Assembly: GCA_903900705.1 (NCBI GenBank)
Contig: CAIUOG010000110.1
Span: 78,747 to 142,746, forward strand
Origin: an uncultured Acidobacteriia bacterium
GTDB taxonomy: Bacteria; Acidobacteriota; Terriglobia; Bryobacterales; Bryobacteraceae
Length of the DNA stretch: 64,000 nt
Direction: 5' to 3'
Shown: piece after piece, positions 1 through 9,103 of the stretch
Layout: every line of letters begins with the position of its first letter
Numbering within the stretch: the first letter of the stretch is position 1
Notes under the pieces: generated by a model
Databases searched by the model: none
What the model was told of the DNA's origin: nothing
The model's input: the letters and a program-made list of their open reading frames with translations, nothing else
Program-made: the position numbers and the translations under genes

Positions 1-944
1 ATTTCTTCCAGTGCGTACTCGCCATTGAGGAACTCTCGGCGGTCGATCCCGCCGTTGGCGTGGTGGCGGACGTGCAGAATACCATCGTCAACAACGCGAT
101 TGTGCGCTGGGGCTCCGGCGACCTGCGGTCCCGTTATCTGCCCCGTCTGGCCGCCGACACGGTGGGCGCGTACGCGCTTTCGGAGGCGGGTTCCGGGTCA
201 GACGCCTTCGCGCTCGCCACCACGGCGACCGATGACGGCGACCACTACCTGCTGAACGGGCGCAAGCTCTGGATCAGCAATGCGGCCGAAGCGGGCATCT
301 TCGTTCTGTTCGCCAATGCGAACCCCGCTGCCGGATACCGCGGCATTACCGCCTTTCTGGTGGATCGCGGCCTCCCCGGCTTCCGTGTGGGCAGGAAGGA
401 AGACAAGGTCGGGCTGCGCGCGTCTTCCACCTGCGAACTGATTCTGGATAACTGCCGGGTTCCCAAAGCAAACGTACTCGGCGAGGTTGGCAAGGGCTAC
501 AAGATCGCGATTGAAACGCTCAACGAGGGGCGCATCGGCATTGGCGCGCAGATGATCGGGCTGGCCCAGGGCGCGCTTGACCATGCCATCCGCTACGCGA
601 AACAGCGGAAGCAGTTCGGCCAGCCGATTGCCTCGTTCCAGGGCGTGCAGTTCGACCTCGCGAAGATGGCGACCGAACTCGAAGCGGCAAGGCTGCTGGT
701 GTATAATGCCGCGCGGCTGCGCGACGCCGGTCTGCCGTTCCTCAAGGAAGCGGCGATGGCCAAGTGGTTCTCGTCGGAAGTGGCGGAGAAGGTGGCGTCG
801 AAGTCCATTGAGATCCACGGAGGCGTGGGCGTGACAAAAGACTACCCCGTGGAGAAGCTCTGGCGCGATTCCAAGATCGGCCGGATCTACGAAGGAACCA
901 GTAACATTCAACTGCTGACAATCGCTAAGAAACTGATAGGCTGA
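1..944 (+). CDS. acyl-CoA dehydrogenase, 3' part (5' end outside window)
   Basis: FAD-dependent acyl-CoA dehydrogenase, which oxidises an acyl-CoA thioester to the trans-2-enoyl-CoA in the cytoplasm. The frame is open from base 3, so the gene begins upstream of the window; 313 residues are visible and roughly the first 70 of a typical 380-residue protein are missing. The visible part holds the middle beta domain (LSEAGSGSD, then WISNA) and the C-terminal helical domain with the RKQFGQPI and IYEGTSNIQ signatures. In short- and medium-chain family members the Glu of IYEGT is the catalytic base. The acyl chain length cannot be told from sequence alone. An internal GTG at 60 gives an apparent start but lies inside conserved sequence. 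Confidence 0.95.
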   Translation, partial: FFQCVLAIEELSAVDPAVGVVADVQNTIVNNAIVRWGSGDLRSRYLPRLAADTVGAYALSEAGSGSDAFALATTATDDGDHYLLNGRKLWISNAAEAGIFVLFANANPAAGYRGITAFLVDRGLPGFRVGRKEDKVGLRASSTCELILDNCRVPKANVLGEVGKGYKIAIETLNEGRIGIGAQMIGLAQGALDHAIRYAKQRKQFGQPIASFQGVQFDLAKMATELEAARLLVYNAARLRDAGLPFLKEAAMAKWFSSEVAEKVASKSIEIHGGVGVTKDYPVEKLWRDSKIGRIYEGTSNIQLLTIAKKLIG

Positions 945-972
945 TTCGAACGTCTTTTTGAGGAGATTTCCT

Positions 973-1737
973 ATGCGCACTCTGCTGATCCGTTCTCTTT
1001 TGCTTGCCACCCTGGGCGGCGCGCTCCCGGCTTTTGCGGCCGACCCCGGGCCGGACGAGATCATCCGCAGATTCGCGGCCAAGGAAGCCGAATTCCGCAA
1101 GGCGCGCGAAAACTACACCTACCGCCAGTCGCTCAAGTTCGAGGAACTGGACCCCGATGGGCGCATGGTGCAGGGCAAGTGGGAACTCACTTCGGACATC
1201 ATTTTCGGCCCCAATAAGCAGCGCGTGGAAAAGGTGGTCTACGCGCCGATGATGACGCTGCACCTGGCGATTACTCCTCAGGACGAACAGGATCTGCGCA
1301 GCGTGCAGCCCTTTGTGCTCACCACCGAGGACATCGGCAAGTACAACATCGACTACATCGGCAAGGAAAACGCCGACGAAATTCCCTGCTACACCTTCAA
1401 CGTGCGGCCCAAAACCATGGTCAAGGGGGAACGCTACTTTGAAGGCAAGATCTGGGTGGACGACCGCGATTTCCAGATCGTGAAGACCTTCGGGAAGGGC
1501 GTGGGGCTGCTGAAGAAGAACGAGGACAACCAGTTCCCGAAGTTCGAAACCTACCGCCAGCAGATTGACGGCAAATACTGGTTCCCCGTCTACACTCATG
1601 CCGATGACGTCCTGCACTTCCGCGACAGCGACCAGCGCATCCGGATGGTTGTCAAGTATCAGAACTACAAACGGTTCGGCGCGGAGACGAGCGTCACATT
1701 CGGCGACGAAGTGCCGGAAACGCCCAAAAAGCCTTAG
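973..1737 (+). CDS. secreted LolA-like protein, function unknown
   Basis: Protein of 254 residues with a clear signal peptide (MRTLLIRSLLLATLGG, cleavage after AFA), so it is periplasmic or outer-membrane associated. The mature part is rich in beta-prone and aromatic segments, with phrases such as FEGKIWVDDRDFQIVK and YWFPVYTHADD. These resemble the outer-membrane lipoprotein-sorting (LolA/LolB-like) fold often annotated in acidobacteria. ATG at 973 was preferred over an upstream in-frame TTG at 958 because AGGAGA at 961-966 is well spaced and the signal peptide begins there. It follows the acyl-CoA dehydrogenase by 28 bases and may share its transcript. The fold is inferred from resemblance and the substrate is unknown. 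Confidence 0.75.
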   Translation: MRTLLIRSLLLATLGGALPAFAADPGPDEIIRRFAAKEAEFRKARENYTYRQSLKFEELDPDGRMVQGKWELTSDIIFGPNKQRVEKVVYAPMMTLHLAITPQDEQDLRSVQPFVLTTEDIGKYNIDYIGKENADEIPCYTFNVRPKTMVKGERYFEGKIWVDDRDFQIVKTFGKGVGLLKKNEDNQFPKFETYRQQIDGKYWFPVYTHADDVLHFRDSDQRIRMVVKYQNYKRFGAETSVTFGDEVPETPKKP

Positions 1738-1760
1738 CCGGGACGGTACAATCAACAGAC

Positions 1761-1994
1761 ATGGCTGCTACGAAAATTACGGTAAACAACAACGGTTCCA
1801 TCCGCGTGGAAGGCGACTTCGAGATCTGCGACCCGACGGGCGCGGCATTTGGTCTGGGGGGACGCACGGTGATCGGTCTCTGCCGCTGTGGCCTTTCCGC
1901 CAACAAACCTTTCTGCGACGGCGCGCATGCCCGTCAGGGCTTTCAGGATCCGGTAGTCGCGCGCGACCTGCCGGAACCCAAACCCAAAGCCTGA
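1761..1994 (+). CDS. CDGSH iron-sulfur domain protein
   Basis: Small 77-residue protein carrying one complete CDGSH motif: C41-x-C43, Ser46, Pro50, C52-D-G-A-H56. In this family three Cys and one His ligate a redox-active [2Fe-2S] cluster; bacterial single-domain members are linked to iron or redox handling but their partners are mostly unknown. It has no signal peptide, so it is probably cytoplasmic. It lies 23 bases after the LolA-like gene and is followed by a strong terminator at 2025-2060, which closes this transcription unit before the TonB receptor. Confidence 0.9.
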   Translation: MAATKITVNNNGSIRVEGDFEICDPTGAAFGLGGRTVIGLCRCGLSANKPFCDGAHARQGFQDPVVARDLPEPKPKA

Positions 1995-2024
1995 AGTCCG
2001 GCGGATGTCAACCCGCCGTTTTTG

Positions 2025-2060
2025 AGAAGCCCGGCCAATGGGGCCGGGCTTCTTTCGTTA
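2025..2060 (+). terminator. rho-independent terminator
   Basis: Perfect 12-bp GC-rich inverted repeat (2025-2036 pairing with 2042-2053) with a 5-base loop, followed by a short T-rich stretch. It lies 30 bases after the CDGSH gene. Confidence 0.8.
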
Positions 2061-2220
2061 GAGCCATTACTTCTGGTACCGTGTTAACCTGATTTTAAAG
2101 TTACTCCGCCACGCCCGCGGATCCCCCGGGTTCCCCTCCCCGTCCCGAGGAAAATTGCCCCACCTGGTTGTTTCTGTACCGCACCGTATTCGAGGTGACC
2201 GTCGAGGAGACAAAATACAC

Positions 2221-5200
2221 ATGAATATTCGAAAACTGGCAATTTCCGCCATCCTGCTGACATTCGCCGGCAGTCCCGGCTTTTCTCAAACATTCCGCGG
2301 CAGCATCGCGGGCACTGTCGTCGATTCCACGGACGCAGTGGTAGCCAAAGTAACCCTCCAGGCATCGAACGCCGAAACAGGCCTGAAGCGCGAGACCGTT
2401 TCCACGGCGTCCGGCGAATTCTCGTTCCTGGACCTGCCCCCCGGCAAGTACAACATTCTTGCCTCCCAAACCGGTTTCGACAAAGTCAAAATCGATAACG
2501 TTTCCATTGAGGTGGGCAAAGTCACCACGCTCAAAGTGACGCTGCGCGTCGCCTCGCAATCGCAGACCGTGGAAGTGGCCGCCGAAGCGGTCACTATCGA
2601 CAGCGAAACTTCCACCATCAATCAGGTGATTCCCAGCAAAGCCGTGCAGGACGTGCCGCTCAATGGCCGCGACTTTACGCAGCTGGTGAAACTGGCGCCT
2701 GGCGTAAACGGCGCGGGCTCCATCAACGGCACGCGCACGTCCCAGAACAACTGGCAGATTGACGGCGCCGACAACAACGACAACTGGCACAACGCGGCCG
2801 CGGTGAATCAGGGTGGCGTTTCCGGCGTGGCCGGGACTCTGCTCCCCATCGACGCGATTGATCAGTTCTCCGTCCAGACCAATGCGAACGCGGAAGCGGG
2901 ACGCAACGGTGGCGGCTCCATCAACATGGTGATCAAGTCCGGCACCAACTCGCTGCACGGCTCGGTCTACTACTTCAACCGCAACGACGCGCTGGCCGCG
3001 ACCACGCCCTTTGCCCCGGCGGGCGCGCCCCGTCCGAAGATCAAGAACAACCAGTTCGGCGCGTCCGTGGGCGGCCCGATCATTAAAGACAAGCTGTTCT
3101 ACTTCGTCACCTACGAACGGCAGAAGTTCATCGTCGGCAACGGCAGCAGCGCCACGGAACCCTCGGCTGCATGGGTGACCGCCGCTACCGCGGTGCTGAA
3201 TAAATACAGCATTCCCGTGAACCCCGTCGCGACCAACCTGCTTTCGTTCTGGCCGGCGCGCGGACGTCAGGGTCCCGCCACCACGAACAACTTCTTCAGC
3301 TCCGATAACAGCGACAACTTCAGCGACAACGGCATCGCCAAGCTGGACTACGTGATCAATTCGAAGAACACCGTGGCCTTCCGCTGGTTCGTGGGAACCG
3401 GCGCGCAGACGGCTCCCGTTGGCAGCCCCTATCGCGACTACTATCAGGTGGCTCCGAGCCGGATGCAGAACTATTCGGTGGTGTTCAACAACGTGATCTC
3501 GCCGAAGTTCGTCAGCCAGACGCTGCTGGGCGTGAACTATTTCAAACAGACCTTCAACGATTTCAACACCGGCTTCAACCCGGTTGCCGCGGGTCTCAAC
3601 ACCGGCGTCACCAGCCCCGGTCTGCTCGGCTCGCCCGACATCGCCATCAGCGGCTTTGACGAAATCGGTCTGACGCCGCCTCTCGGCCGTATCGACACCA
3701 CCGGCCACATCACCGAGACCGCTTCGTATACCACCGGGAAACACCAGTTCCGTTTCGGCGGCGAGTACCGCCGCGCGGTGCTTGATGTCTTCTATCAGCG
3801 CAATGCACGCGGCACTTTCTCGTTCGACGGCACGCAGGGCCCCTGGGCCAATGACAGCACCGTTTCGAGCAACCTGAAGAGCCTGGCCGACTTCCTCTCC
3901 GGCATGGTTTCCTCCTCGTCGCTTTCAGTCGGCCTCGCCGAAGACACCTATTACTCGAACTCGCTTTCGTGGTTCGCGCAGGATGCCTTCAAGGTCAGTT
4001 CGAAGCTCACGCTCAACTACGGCGTCCGCTGGGAATACTTCGGACCCTATTACGATCACAACAAGCGCTTCTCGGTGTTCCTGCCGAACAAGGGCATTAC
4101 CCAGATTCCCGACGGACTGTCCTCGCTCTATCCCGCCCGGAAGAACGACTTTGCTCCCCGTTTTGGCTTCGCTTATTCGCCCACCGCGAAATGGGTGGTA
4201 CGCGGCAACTACGGCATCTATTATGACTCTCCGAACCTGAATGGCTTCGGCGATAACCGTCCGCCCAACGCGGGCGCGACCGGCGTGATCTACAACCCGG
4301 TCGGATCCAGCCCGATCTTCTCGACCACGCGCAGCAACTACGCCATCGTTTCCGGCCAGCCGATCTTCGGCAACCCGGCGCTGCCGCCGCCACCGTATGG
4401 CGTCTTCTCGGTCGATCAGGGCTTCAAGAACGCCTCCGTGCAGAACTTCTCGCTGAACACGCAGTATCAGCTTGGCGCGGGGATCGTCGCGGAAGCCGGC
4501 TTTATCGGCAGTTCCAGCCATCACCTGCTGAGCACGCTCGATATCAATGAGCCGCTCACCTCTACGCTGGGTACCGCGGCCACGCGCGCGGCGCAGAACA
4601 TGACGCGCCCGTTCTACTCCGCGTTCCCGAACTACGCCACCATCAACCAGGTGAGCACGGGCGCCAACGGCAACTACCAGGGCCTCGTGGCGAGCATCCG
4701 CACCCAGGCCTATCACGGGCTGACGGCGAAGTTCAACTACACGTTCGGCCATGCGCAGGATGACGCTTCGGCAATCCGCGGCACCAATCCGACTGACAGC
4801 CGCAATCTGCGGTTCGATTTCGGTGATTCCTCGTTCGACGTGCGCCACACCTTCACCAGCTATCTGGCCTACGAAGTCCCCGTCTATTCGAAGGGACCGA
4901 AGTGGCTCTTCAGCGGCTGGCAGCTGAACTCGCTGCTCTCGGTCTACTCCGGCCTTCCGTTTACGGTTTTTGCCGGCAAGAACGTGAGCGGAACGTTTGA
5001 AGGCAAGGACCGAGTGATCGTCACCGGCAACCCCTACGCGGGCAACGGCCAGACCATCACCAATGGCTACGTGCAGTGGCTGAACCCGGCGGCGTTCTCG
5101 TTTGCGCCGAACGGCACCTTCGGCACGGAAGTGCGGAACTCGCTGCGCGGACCCAAATTCGCGGACGTCGATCTCTCCGTCTTCAAGACCAACAACATCA

Positions 5201-5397
5201 CGGAAAAGGTGAAGGCGCAGTTGCGCATTGAGATGTTCAACATCTTCAACCGCACGAACCTTCCCACCCCGAACGGGACGCTCACGTCCGGCAGCTTTGG
5301 CCGGATCAGCGACACCATCGGCGATGCCAACGGCGCGACCGGCATCGGCGCCGGTGAACCGTACAACATGCAGCTCGGCATGAAGATCATCTTCTGA
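2221..5397 (+). CDS. TonB-dependent receptor, Oar-like, with carboxypeptidase-regulatory-like domain
   Basis: Outer-membrane beta-barrel receptor of 1058 residues. Order: signal peptide (residues 1-22, cleaved near FSQ), carboxypeptidase-regulatory-like Ig-type domain (about 24-115, IAGTVVDSTDAVV), plug (about 130-260, VPLNGRDFTQLVKLAPGV), then a barrel of over 700 residues ending in Phe. This Oar-like architecture is greatly expanded in Acidobacteria and usually imports glycans or other large substrates, or secretes proteins. ATG at 2221 was chosen because GAGGAGA at 2204-2210 is correctly spaced and the signal peptide starts there; an in-frame upstream start at 2155 lacks both. No degradative enzymes sit beside it, so the substrate is unknown. 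It is flanked by terminators and looks monocistronic. Confidence 0.93.
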   Translation: MNIRKLAISAILLTFAGSPGFSQTFRGSIAGTVVDSTDAVVAKVTLQASNAETGLKRETVSTASGEFSFLDLPPGKYNILASQTGFDKVKIDNVSIEVGKVTTLKVTLRVASQSQTVEVAAEAVTIDSETSTINQVIPSKAVQDVPLNGRDFTQLVKLAPGVNGAGSINGTRTSQNNWQIDGADNNDNWHNAAAVNQGGVSGVAGTLLPIDAIDQFSVQTNANAEAGRNGGGSINMVIKSGTNSLHGSVYYFNRNDALAATTPFAPAGAPRPKIKNNQFGASVGGPIIKDKLFYFVTYERQKFIVGNGSSATEPSAAWVTAATAVLNKYSIPVNPVATNLLSFWPARGRQGPATTNNFFSSDNSDNFSDNGIAKLDYVINSKNTVAFRWFVGTGAQTAPVGSPYRDYYQVAPSRMQNYSVVFNNVISPKFVSQTLLGVNYFKQTFNDFNTGFNPVAAGLNTGVTSPGLLGSPDIAISGFDEIGLTPPLGRIDTTGHITETASYTTGKHQFRFGGEYRRAVLDVFYQRNARGTFSFDGTQGPWANDSTVSSNLKSLADFLSGMVSSSSLSVGLAEDTYYSNSLSWFAQDAFKVSSKLTLNYGVRWEYFGPYYDHNKRFSVFLPNKGITQIPDGLSSLYPARKNDFAPRFGFAYSPTAKWVVRGNYGIYYDSPNLNGFGDNRPPNAGATGVIYNPVGSSPIFSTTRSNYAIVSGQPIFGNPALPPPPYGVFSVDQGFKNASVQNFSLNTQYQLGAGIVAEAGFIGSSSHHLLSTLDINEPLTSTLGTAATRAAQNMTRPFYSAFPNYATINQVSTGANGNYQGLVASIRTQAYHGLTAKFNYTFGHAQDDASAIRGTNPTDSRNLRFDFGDSSFDVRHTFTSYLAYEVPVYSKGPKWLFSGWQLNSLLSVYSGLPFTVFAGKNVSGTFEGKDRVIVTGNPYAGNGQTITNGYVQWLNPAAFSFAPNGTFGTEVRNSLRGPKFADVDLSVFKTNNITEKVKAQLRIEMFNIFNRTNLPTPNGTLTSGSFGRISDTIGDANGATGIGAGEPYNMQLGMKIIF

Positions 5398-5432
5398 TCT
5401 TTGTCTGCCGGCTTCCAGCCGCAAATCAAGAA

Positions 5433-5460
5433 AGGCCGCTCTCACGAGCGGCCTTTTTTA
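5433..5460. terminator. bidirectional rho-independent terminator
   Basis: Ten-bp perfect stem (5433-5442 with 5447-5456), a TCAC loop and a T run. The 5' side begins with A residues, so it can act on both strands, between the receptor (plus) and the convergent mrp gene (minus). Confidence 0.85.
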
Positions 5461-5481
5461 TTGTTGGTTCACGGTGGAAGA

Positions 5482-6312
5482 TCAGTCGGAAATCGTCATG
5501 GTCGGCCCGGTGACGTTCGCCGCTTCCCGGGCATTCATCACCACCAGCGCCGCGAGTTCGTAGAAATCCTTCGCCCGCGCATCATCCGGACCGTAGGTCG
5601 CCACAGGACGCCCGGTATCACCGCCGATCCGAACCTGGGGGTCCAGCGGCAGCGCACCGAGGAACCGTACGCCCATCTGCTGCGCCGTGCGCCGTCCGCC
5701 ACCGGTGCTGAAGACGTCGATGCGTTCACTGCAGTGCGGGCACTGCAGGTAGCTCATGTTTTCCACGATTCCCAGCAGCGGCACACGCACCTGTTCGAAC
5801 ATATGGACGGCCTTGCGGGCGTCTTCGAGCGAAACATCGGAAGGAGTGGTGACGATCACCGCGCCCGTGATGGGGGCCGTCTGCACGAGGGACAACTGCA
5901 CGTCGCCGGTACCGGGAGGCAGATCGATCACGAGGTAGTCGAGTTCGCCCCAGTCCACGCCGCGGAGAAACTGCTGGATGACGCTGTGCAGCATGGGTCC
6001 GCGCCAGACCAGCGGCTTATCGCCGGGGTTCAGGAAGCCCATCGACATCAGCTTCACGCCGTACTGTTCGAGCGGCTGAATGCGTTCGCCAATGGCGGAA
6101 GGCGTCTGATTCTCGCCCATCATCAGCGGCACGTTGGGGCCGTAAACGTCGGCATCCATCAGGCCGACGCTGTACCCGAGTTTCGCCAGCGCGATGGCGA
6201 GGTTCACGGATACGGTGGTTTTGCCCACGCCGCCCTTGCCGCTTCCGACGGCAATCAGGTTCTTCACGCCCGCAATGGGCAGCTTCGGCTGCGTCTGTTG
6301 TCCAGGACTCAT
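5482..6312 (-). CDS. mrp: Mrp/NBP35-type iron-sulfur cluster carrier ATPase
   Basis: P-loop ATPase of 276 residues from the Mrp/ApbC/NBP35 branch of the ParA/MinD family, which binds an Fe-S cluster between subunits and transfers it to apoproteins. Visible signatures are the deviant Walker A GSGKGGVGKTT at residues 23-33, the MDADVYGPN switch, VIDLPPGTGD, and the cluster-binding CPHC at 191-194. Many bacterial Mrp proteins have an N-terminal MIP18 domain; this one lacks it and keeps only about 15 residues before the P-loop region. It is convergent with the TonB receptor gene and transcribed after the SDR gene, from which it is separated by about 70 bases. Confidence 0.93.
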   Translation of the reverse strand: MSPGQQTQPKLPIAGVKNLIAVGSGKGGVGKTTVSVNLAIALAKLGYSVGLMDADVYGPNVPLMMGENQTPSAIGERIQPLEQYGVKLMSMGFLNPGDKPLVWRGPMLHSVIQQFLRGVDWGELDYLVIDLPPGTGDVQLSLVQTAPITGAVIVTTPSDVSLEDARKAVHMFEQVRVPLLGIVENMSYLQCPHCSERIDVFSTGGGRRTAQQMGVRFLGALPLDPQVRIGGDTGRPVATYGPDDARAKDFYELAALVVMNAREAANVTGPTMTISD

Positions 6313-6381
6313 GTGTATGTTTCTATCTTAACGATCCGGTTACGCTGCGTTGCCGGCGGCCCGCGCCATTGCGGGAACGGC

Positions 6382-7149
6382 TCAGAGCATTAGCTGCCCG
6401 CCGTTGACTTCGATGGTTTCTCCCACCACGTAGGCCGCCGCATCGGACGCGAGGAACGCAATCACTTTCGCGCATTCGAGGGATGTGCCGGTGCGGCCCA
6501 GCGGGATGCCGGCGACGAAGTTCCGGATCATTTCCGGCGTCGAAAAGACCTCATGAAACGGCGTGTCAATCACACCCGGCGACACCGCATTCACGCGCAC
6601 GCCATGCGGGGCCATCTCTTTCGCGAGGCCTTTGGTCAGCGTGATGAGAGCGCCCTTGGCGGTCGCGTACGCGAGCGCCCCCGGACCGCCGCCGTTCCGC
6701 CCGGCAATGGAAACGATGTTCACGATGGAGCCCGATTTCCGCTCCACCATGGAAGGCGCCACCATCTGCGAGCAAAGCAGAGCGCTCGTCAGATTCAGGC
6801 TCATGATGTCATTCCAGCGCTCTTCGGTGATCTGCGCCAGCTTCTGGCGTTCCACCAGCGAGCCCGCATTGTTGATGAGAATATCGATAGGCCCGAATGC
6901 CGCAACAGTCTGATCGACCAGAGTACGGATGTCAGCCGTCTTCCGCACATCCCCTTTGATGGCGATGATCTGCGCGCCGGTGGCGGCAACGGCGTCGCGC
7001 ACGGCGAAAGCGCCTTTTTCATTGTTGTAATAGCCGATGGCGACCTTCGCGCCCAGGTCGGCAAACACGGCGGCGGCTGCCGCGCCGATGCCTGAGGATG
7101 CGCCCGTGATGAGCGCGGTTTTGCCGGTCAGATCCAGATAATTGGTCAT
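6382..7149 (-). CDS. SDR family oxidoreductase (FabG-like)
   Basis: Classical short-chain dehydrogenase/reductase of 255 residues. It has TGASSGIG (residues 15-22) for NAD(P) binding, NNAG (93-96), and the catalytic Ser147 with Tyr161-x3-Lys165 (YATAK). The sequence around RVNAVSPGVIDTPFH is close to 3-oxoacyl-ACP reductase and glucose dehydrogenase relatives, but the substrate cannot be assigned from sequence. The Asp/Arg pattern after the first strand does not firmly decide between NADH and NADPH. The stop of the upstream TonB-like gene lies only 9 bases before its start, which suggests co-transcription. Confidence 0.92.
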   Translation of the reverse strand: MTNYLDLTGKTALITGASSGIGAAAAAVFADLGAKVAIGYYNNEKGAFAVRDAVAATGAQIIAIKGDVRKTADIRTLVDQTVAAFGPIDILINNAGSLVERQKLAQITEERWNDIMSLNLTSALLCSQMVAPSMVERKSGSIVNIVSIAGRNGGGPGALAYATAKGALITLTKGLAKEMAPHGVRVNAVSPGVIDTPFHEVFSTPEMIRNFVAGIPLGRTGTSLECAKVIAFLASDAAAYVVGETIEVNGGQLML

Positions 7150-7158
7150 GGAGCCACT

Positions 7159-7506
7159 TTACCGCGCGAGGGTAAAGTTCACCGTCACCGTCGTGATCAC
7201 GGCCACTGGCTGGCCGTTCAGCAGAACGGGCTTGTAGCGCCATTCCTTCACGGCATCAATCGCGGCGCCGGAAAACACCTTGTTGACGTCCGCGCTCTGC
7301 ACGTTGATGGATTCCGGTACACCTTCGGCGGATATCCGCACTTCCAGCACGACGGCGGCTTCGAGGCCCTGCGCCTTCATCTCCGACGGATAAGCCGGCG
7401 CGACTTTCTTCAGCAGGCTGGCCTGCATCACGTTGCCGCCAATCCGCATGGGCGCCTGGGCGCTGAGGCCAAGCGTCAGCACAAGACCGAGCAGAATCGT
7501 CTTCAT
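7159..7506 (-). CDS. secreted TonB C-terminal-like protein
   Basis: Protein of 115 residues made of a signal peptide (MKTILLGLVLTLGLSAQ) followed directly by a TonB C-terminal domain: AYPSEMKAQGLEAAVVLEVRI, then AAIDAVKEWRYKPVLLNGQPV. In TonB this domain contacts the TonB box of outer-membrane receptors. This protein lacks the usual proline-rich spacer and may lack a retained membrane anchor, so it is probably a soluble periplasmic relative and not a full energy transducer. ATG at 7506 was preferred over a longer frame because AGGAGATC lies just upstream and the signal peptide starts there. It follows the large lipoprotein gene by 25 bases. Confidence 0.85.
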   Translation of the reverse strand: MKTILLGLVLTLGLSAQAPMRIGGNVMQASLLKKVAPAYPSEMKAQGLEAAVVLEVRISAEGVPESINVQSADVNKVFSGAAIDAVKEWRYKPVLLNGQPVAVITTVTVNFTLAR

Positions 7507-7531
7507 GAAGGGGATCTCCTGTTCAAACAGC

Positions 7532-9103
7532 TTAACGCCTTCTGCTGCCAAAGCCACGCGGCGCCATGCGGGGCGCGGACGGACGCGGCGAACTTCCACC
7601 ACTGCCAAACCGGCGACCCGCCGGAGGTTCCGAAGCACCCCCGCCGCTGCCGAAACGCCTGCCCTGGGAAGAAGGGGGCTCCGCGCTGCCGCCAAATCGT
7701 TTGCCCTGCGAAGGATCCGAAGTCGGCGCGGACCCGAACCGCTGTGCCGGCGCGGCGGCCGGAGCGGACGGACTCGAAGCATAGCCGGAACTCTTGTACC
7801 CGCCCGACTGCACATACCGGCTGCCGCTATACCGCTGCTGCGTGAACGTGCCGTGGCTGCCGTACTTTGGCGGCGCCTGCGGGCTTTCCTGCCCGTAGTA
7901 CGAGCGCCCCGCGCGCTGGGCCGTGTAATAGCTGTTGTACTCGTTAATGACGATCGGCTGATACCCGCCGCGGCCCCACAGCAGTTCCCGCATGATCAGG
8001 TATTCCGGCAGGAAGGTCCAGAAGCTGCCGGATTCGTTGTGCGTCCAGTAGCCGTACTGATTGCGCCCCACTTCGGGCGGCGCGATGTAGGCGAACCCGG
8101 CGGGCTGCGCGACGTTCTGCGCTTCAGAATCGTAAAACCCGGCATCCTTATGCGAGATCGCCATGCCGAGATCACGCTCCACGGAACGATACGCGGAGGG
8201 CGAGACATCCACCCATTTCTCGTCGCTCGTGGTCTCCGTCTTCTTCGACGGCACATCGATGTAGTGCGTACGGACGGTCTTCAGCTTCTCCCGATAAACC
8301 GCATTCCGGCCCTCGCCCGTGGCATCCAGATCTTCCAGAATTTTGTCCCACGAGTCATACAACTGGCCACTCAGAGCCTGGAGATTCCGCGCATTGGCAT
8401 TGGTATCCGCGGCGGCGTCAGAAAGCACGGTATCGGCCTCAATGAGCGTCGCAAGCTGCGCGCCGGTAGCCTTGCCGGCCGCGGCCGCGGCGCGGACGTC
8501 CGCCGTCGCCTGCCACTGCTGTTCCGCTTTGTCCGGCGCGGAACGAATGGCGTTGAGTCGGCTTTCGAGATCGGCCTTCTTGGCCGGCCAGTCCCGCTCC
8601 GCCTTCTCCACCGCGAGCGCCACGGGCCCCACGTCGACGGATTTGATGCGATCATGCGCCTGCTGCATCATCGACAGATGCTGTGGCAGGTTCCTCTGGA
8701 AATCCAGCCAGCGGTCCGCCTCACCCTGCACGCGGGCCACTTCATTCACGGCCGCGAGGCGCTGCTCGCGCTCGTCGGCGATCATCCGCTCGGCTTTCAT
8801 GAGCGTGTCGCGATCCGCCGAATGCAGCCGTTCCAGATCTTTACGGGTTTCCCCGGCGCGATCCAGCTTCGTTTTCGCGGCGTTCAGACGCGCGGGCCAT
8901 TCCGCCACCACGGGCGTGCCATTGAACAGGTCGCCATTCTTCGCGATGGCATCCTGAATGGCTTTCCGCGTGTTCTGTAACTGCTTATTCGCCTGATCAA
9001 GCTTGTCGCTTTCCGTGGCGATGTCTTCTTTCACGGAGCGCGGCAACCCCGCGCATCCCGAGAGAAGCAGGGCTGCGGCAACCAGTAGTTTGAGAGATTT
9101 CAT
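7532..9103 (-). CDS. large lipoprotein with coiled coil and RFG-rich tail
   Basis: Predicted lipoprotein of 523 residues; the lipobox LLSGC places the acylated Cys at residue 17. Residues about 20-280 are highly charged, Ala/Glu/Lys-rich and probably coiled coil. A central aromatic part (GYWTHNESGSFWTFLPEYL, then NEYNSYY) precedes a Gly/Ser/Arg-rich, probably disordered tail with repeated RFG units (QRFGS, KRFGG, RRFGS twice). It starts directly against the stop of the DUF4178-like gene and is the last strongly coupled gene of the PspA module. Position suggests an envelope partner of PspA. I do not recognise a named family. Confidence 0.85.
   Translation of the reverse strand: MKSLKLLVAAALLLSGCAGLPRSVKEDIATESDKLDQANKQLQNTRKAIQDAIAKNGDLFNGTPVVAEWPARLNAAKTKLDRAGETRKDLERLHSADRDTLMKAERMIADEREQRLAAVNEVARVQGEADRWLDFQRNLPQHLSMMQQAHDRIKSVDVGPVALAVEKAERDWPAKKADLESRLNAIRSAPDKAEQQWQATADVRAAAAAGKATGAQLATLIEADTVLSDAAADTNANARNLQALSGQLYDSWDKILEDLDATGEGRNAVYREKLKTVRTHYIDVPSKKTETTSDEKWVDVSPSAYRSVERDLGMAISHKDAGFYDSEAQNVAQPAGFAYIAPPEVGRNQYGYWTHNESGSFWTFLPEYLIMRELLWGRGGYQPIVINEYNSYYTAQRAGRSYYGQESPQAPPKYGSHGTFTQQRYSGSRYVQSGGYKSSGYASSPSAPAAAPAQRFGSAPTSDPSQGKRFGGSAEPPSSQGRRFGSGGGASEPPAGRRFGSGGSSPRPSAPRMAPRGFGSRRR

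Noticed and set aside
2101..3744. 547-codon minus-strand frame opposite the first TonB receptor
   Set aside because: No recognisable domain; the plus strand encodes a convincing receptor.
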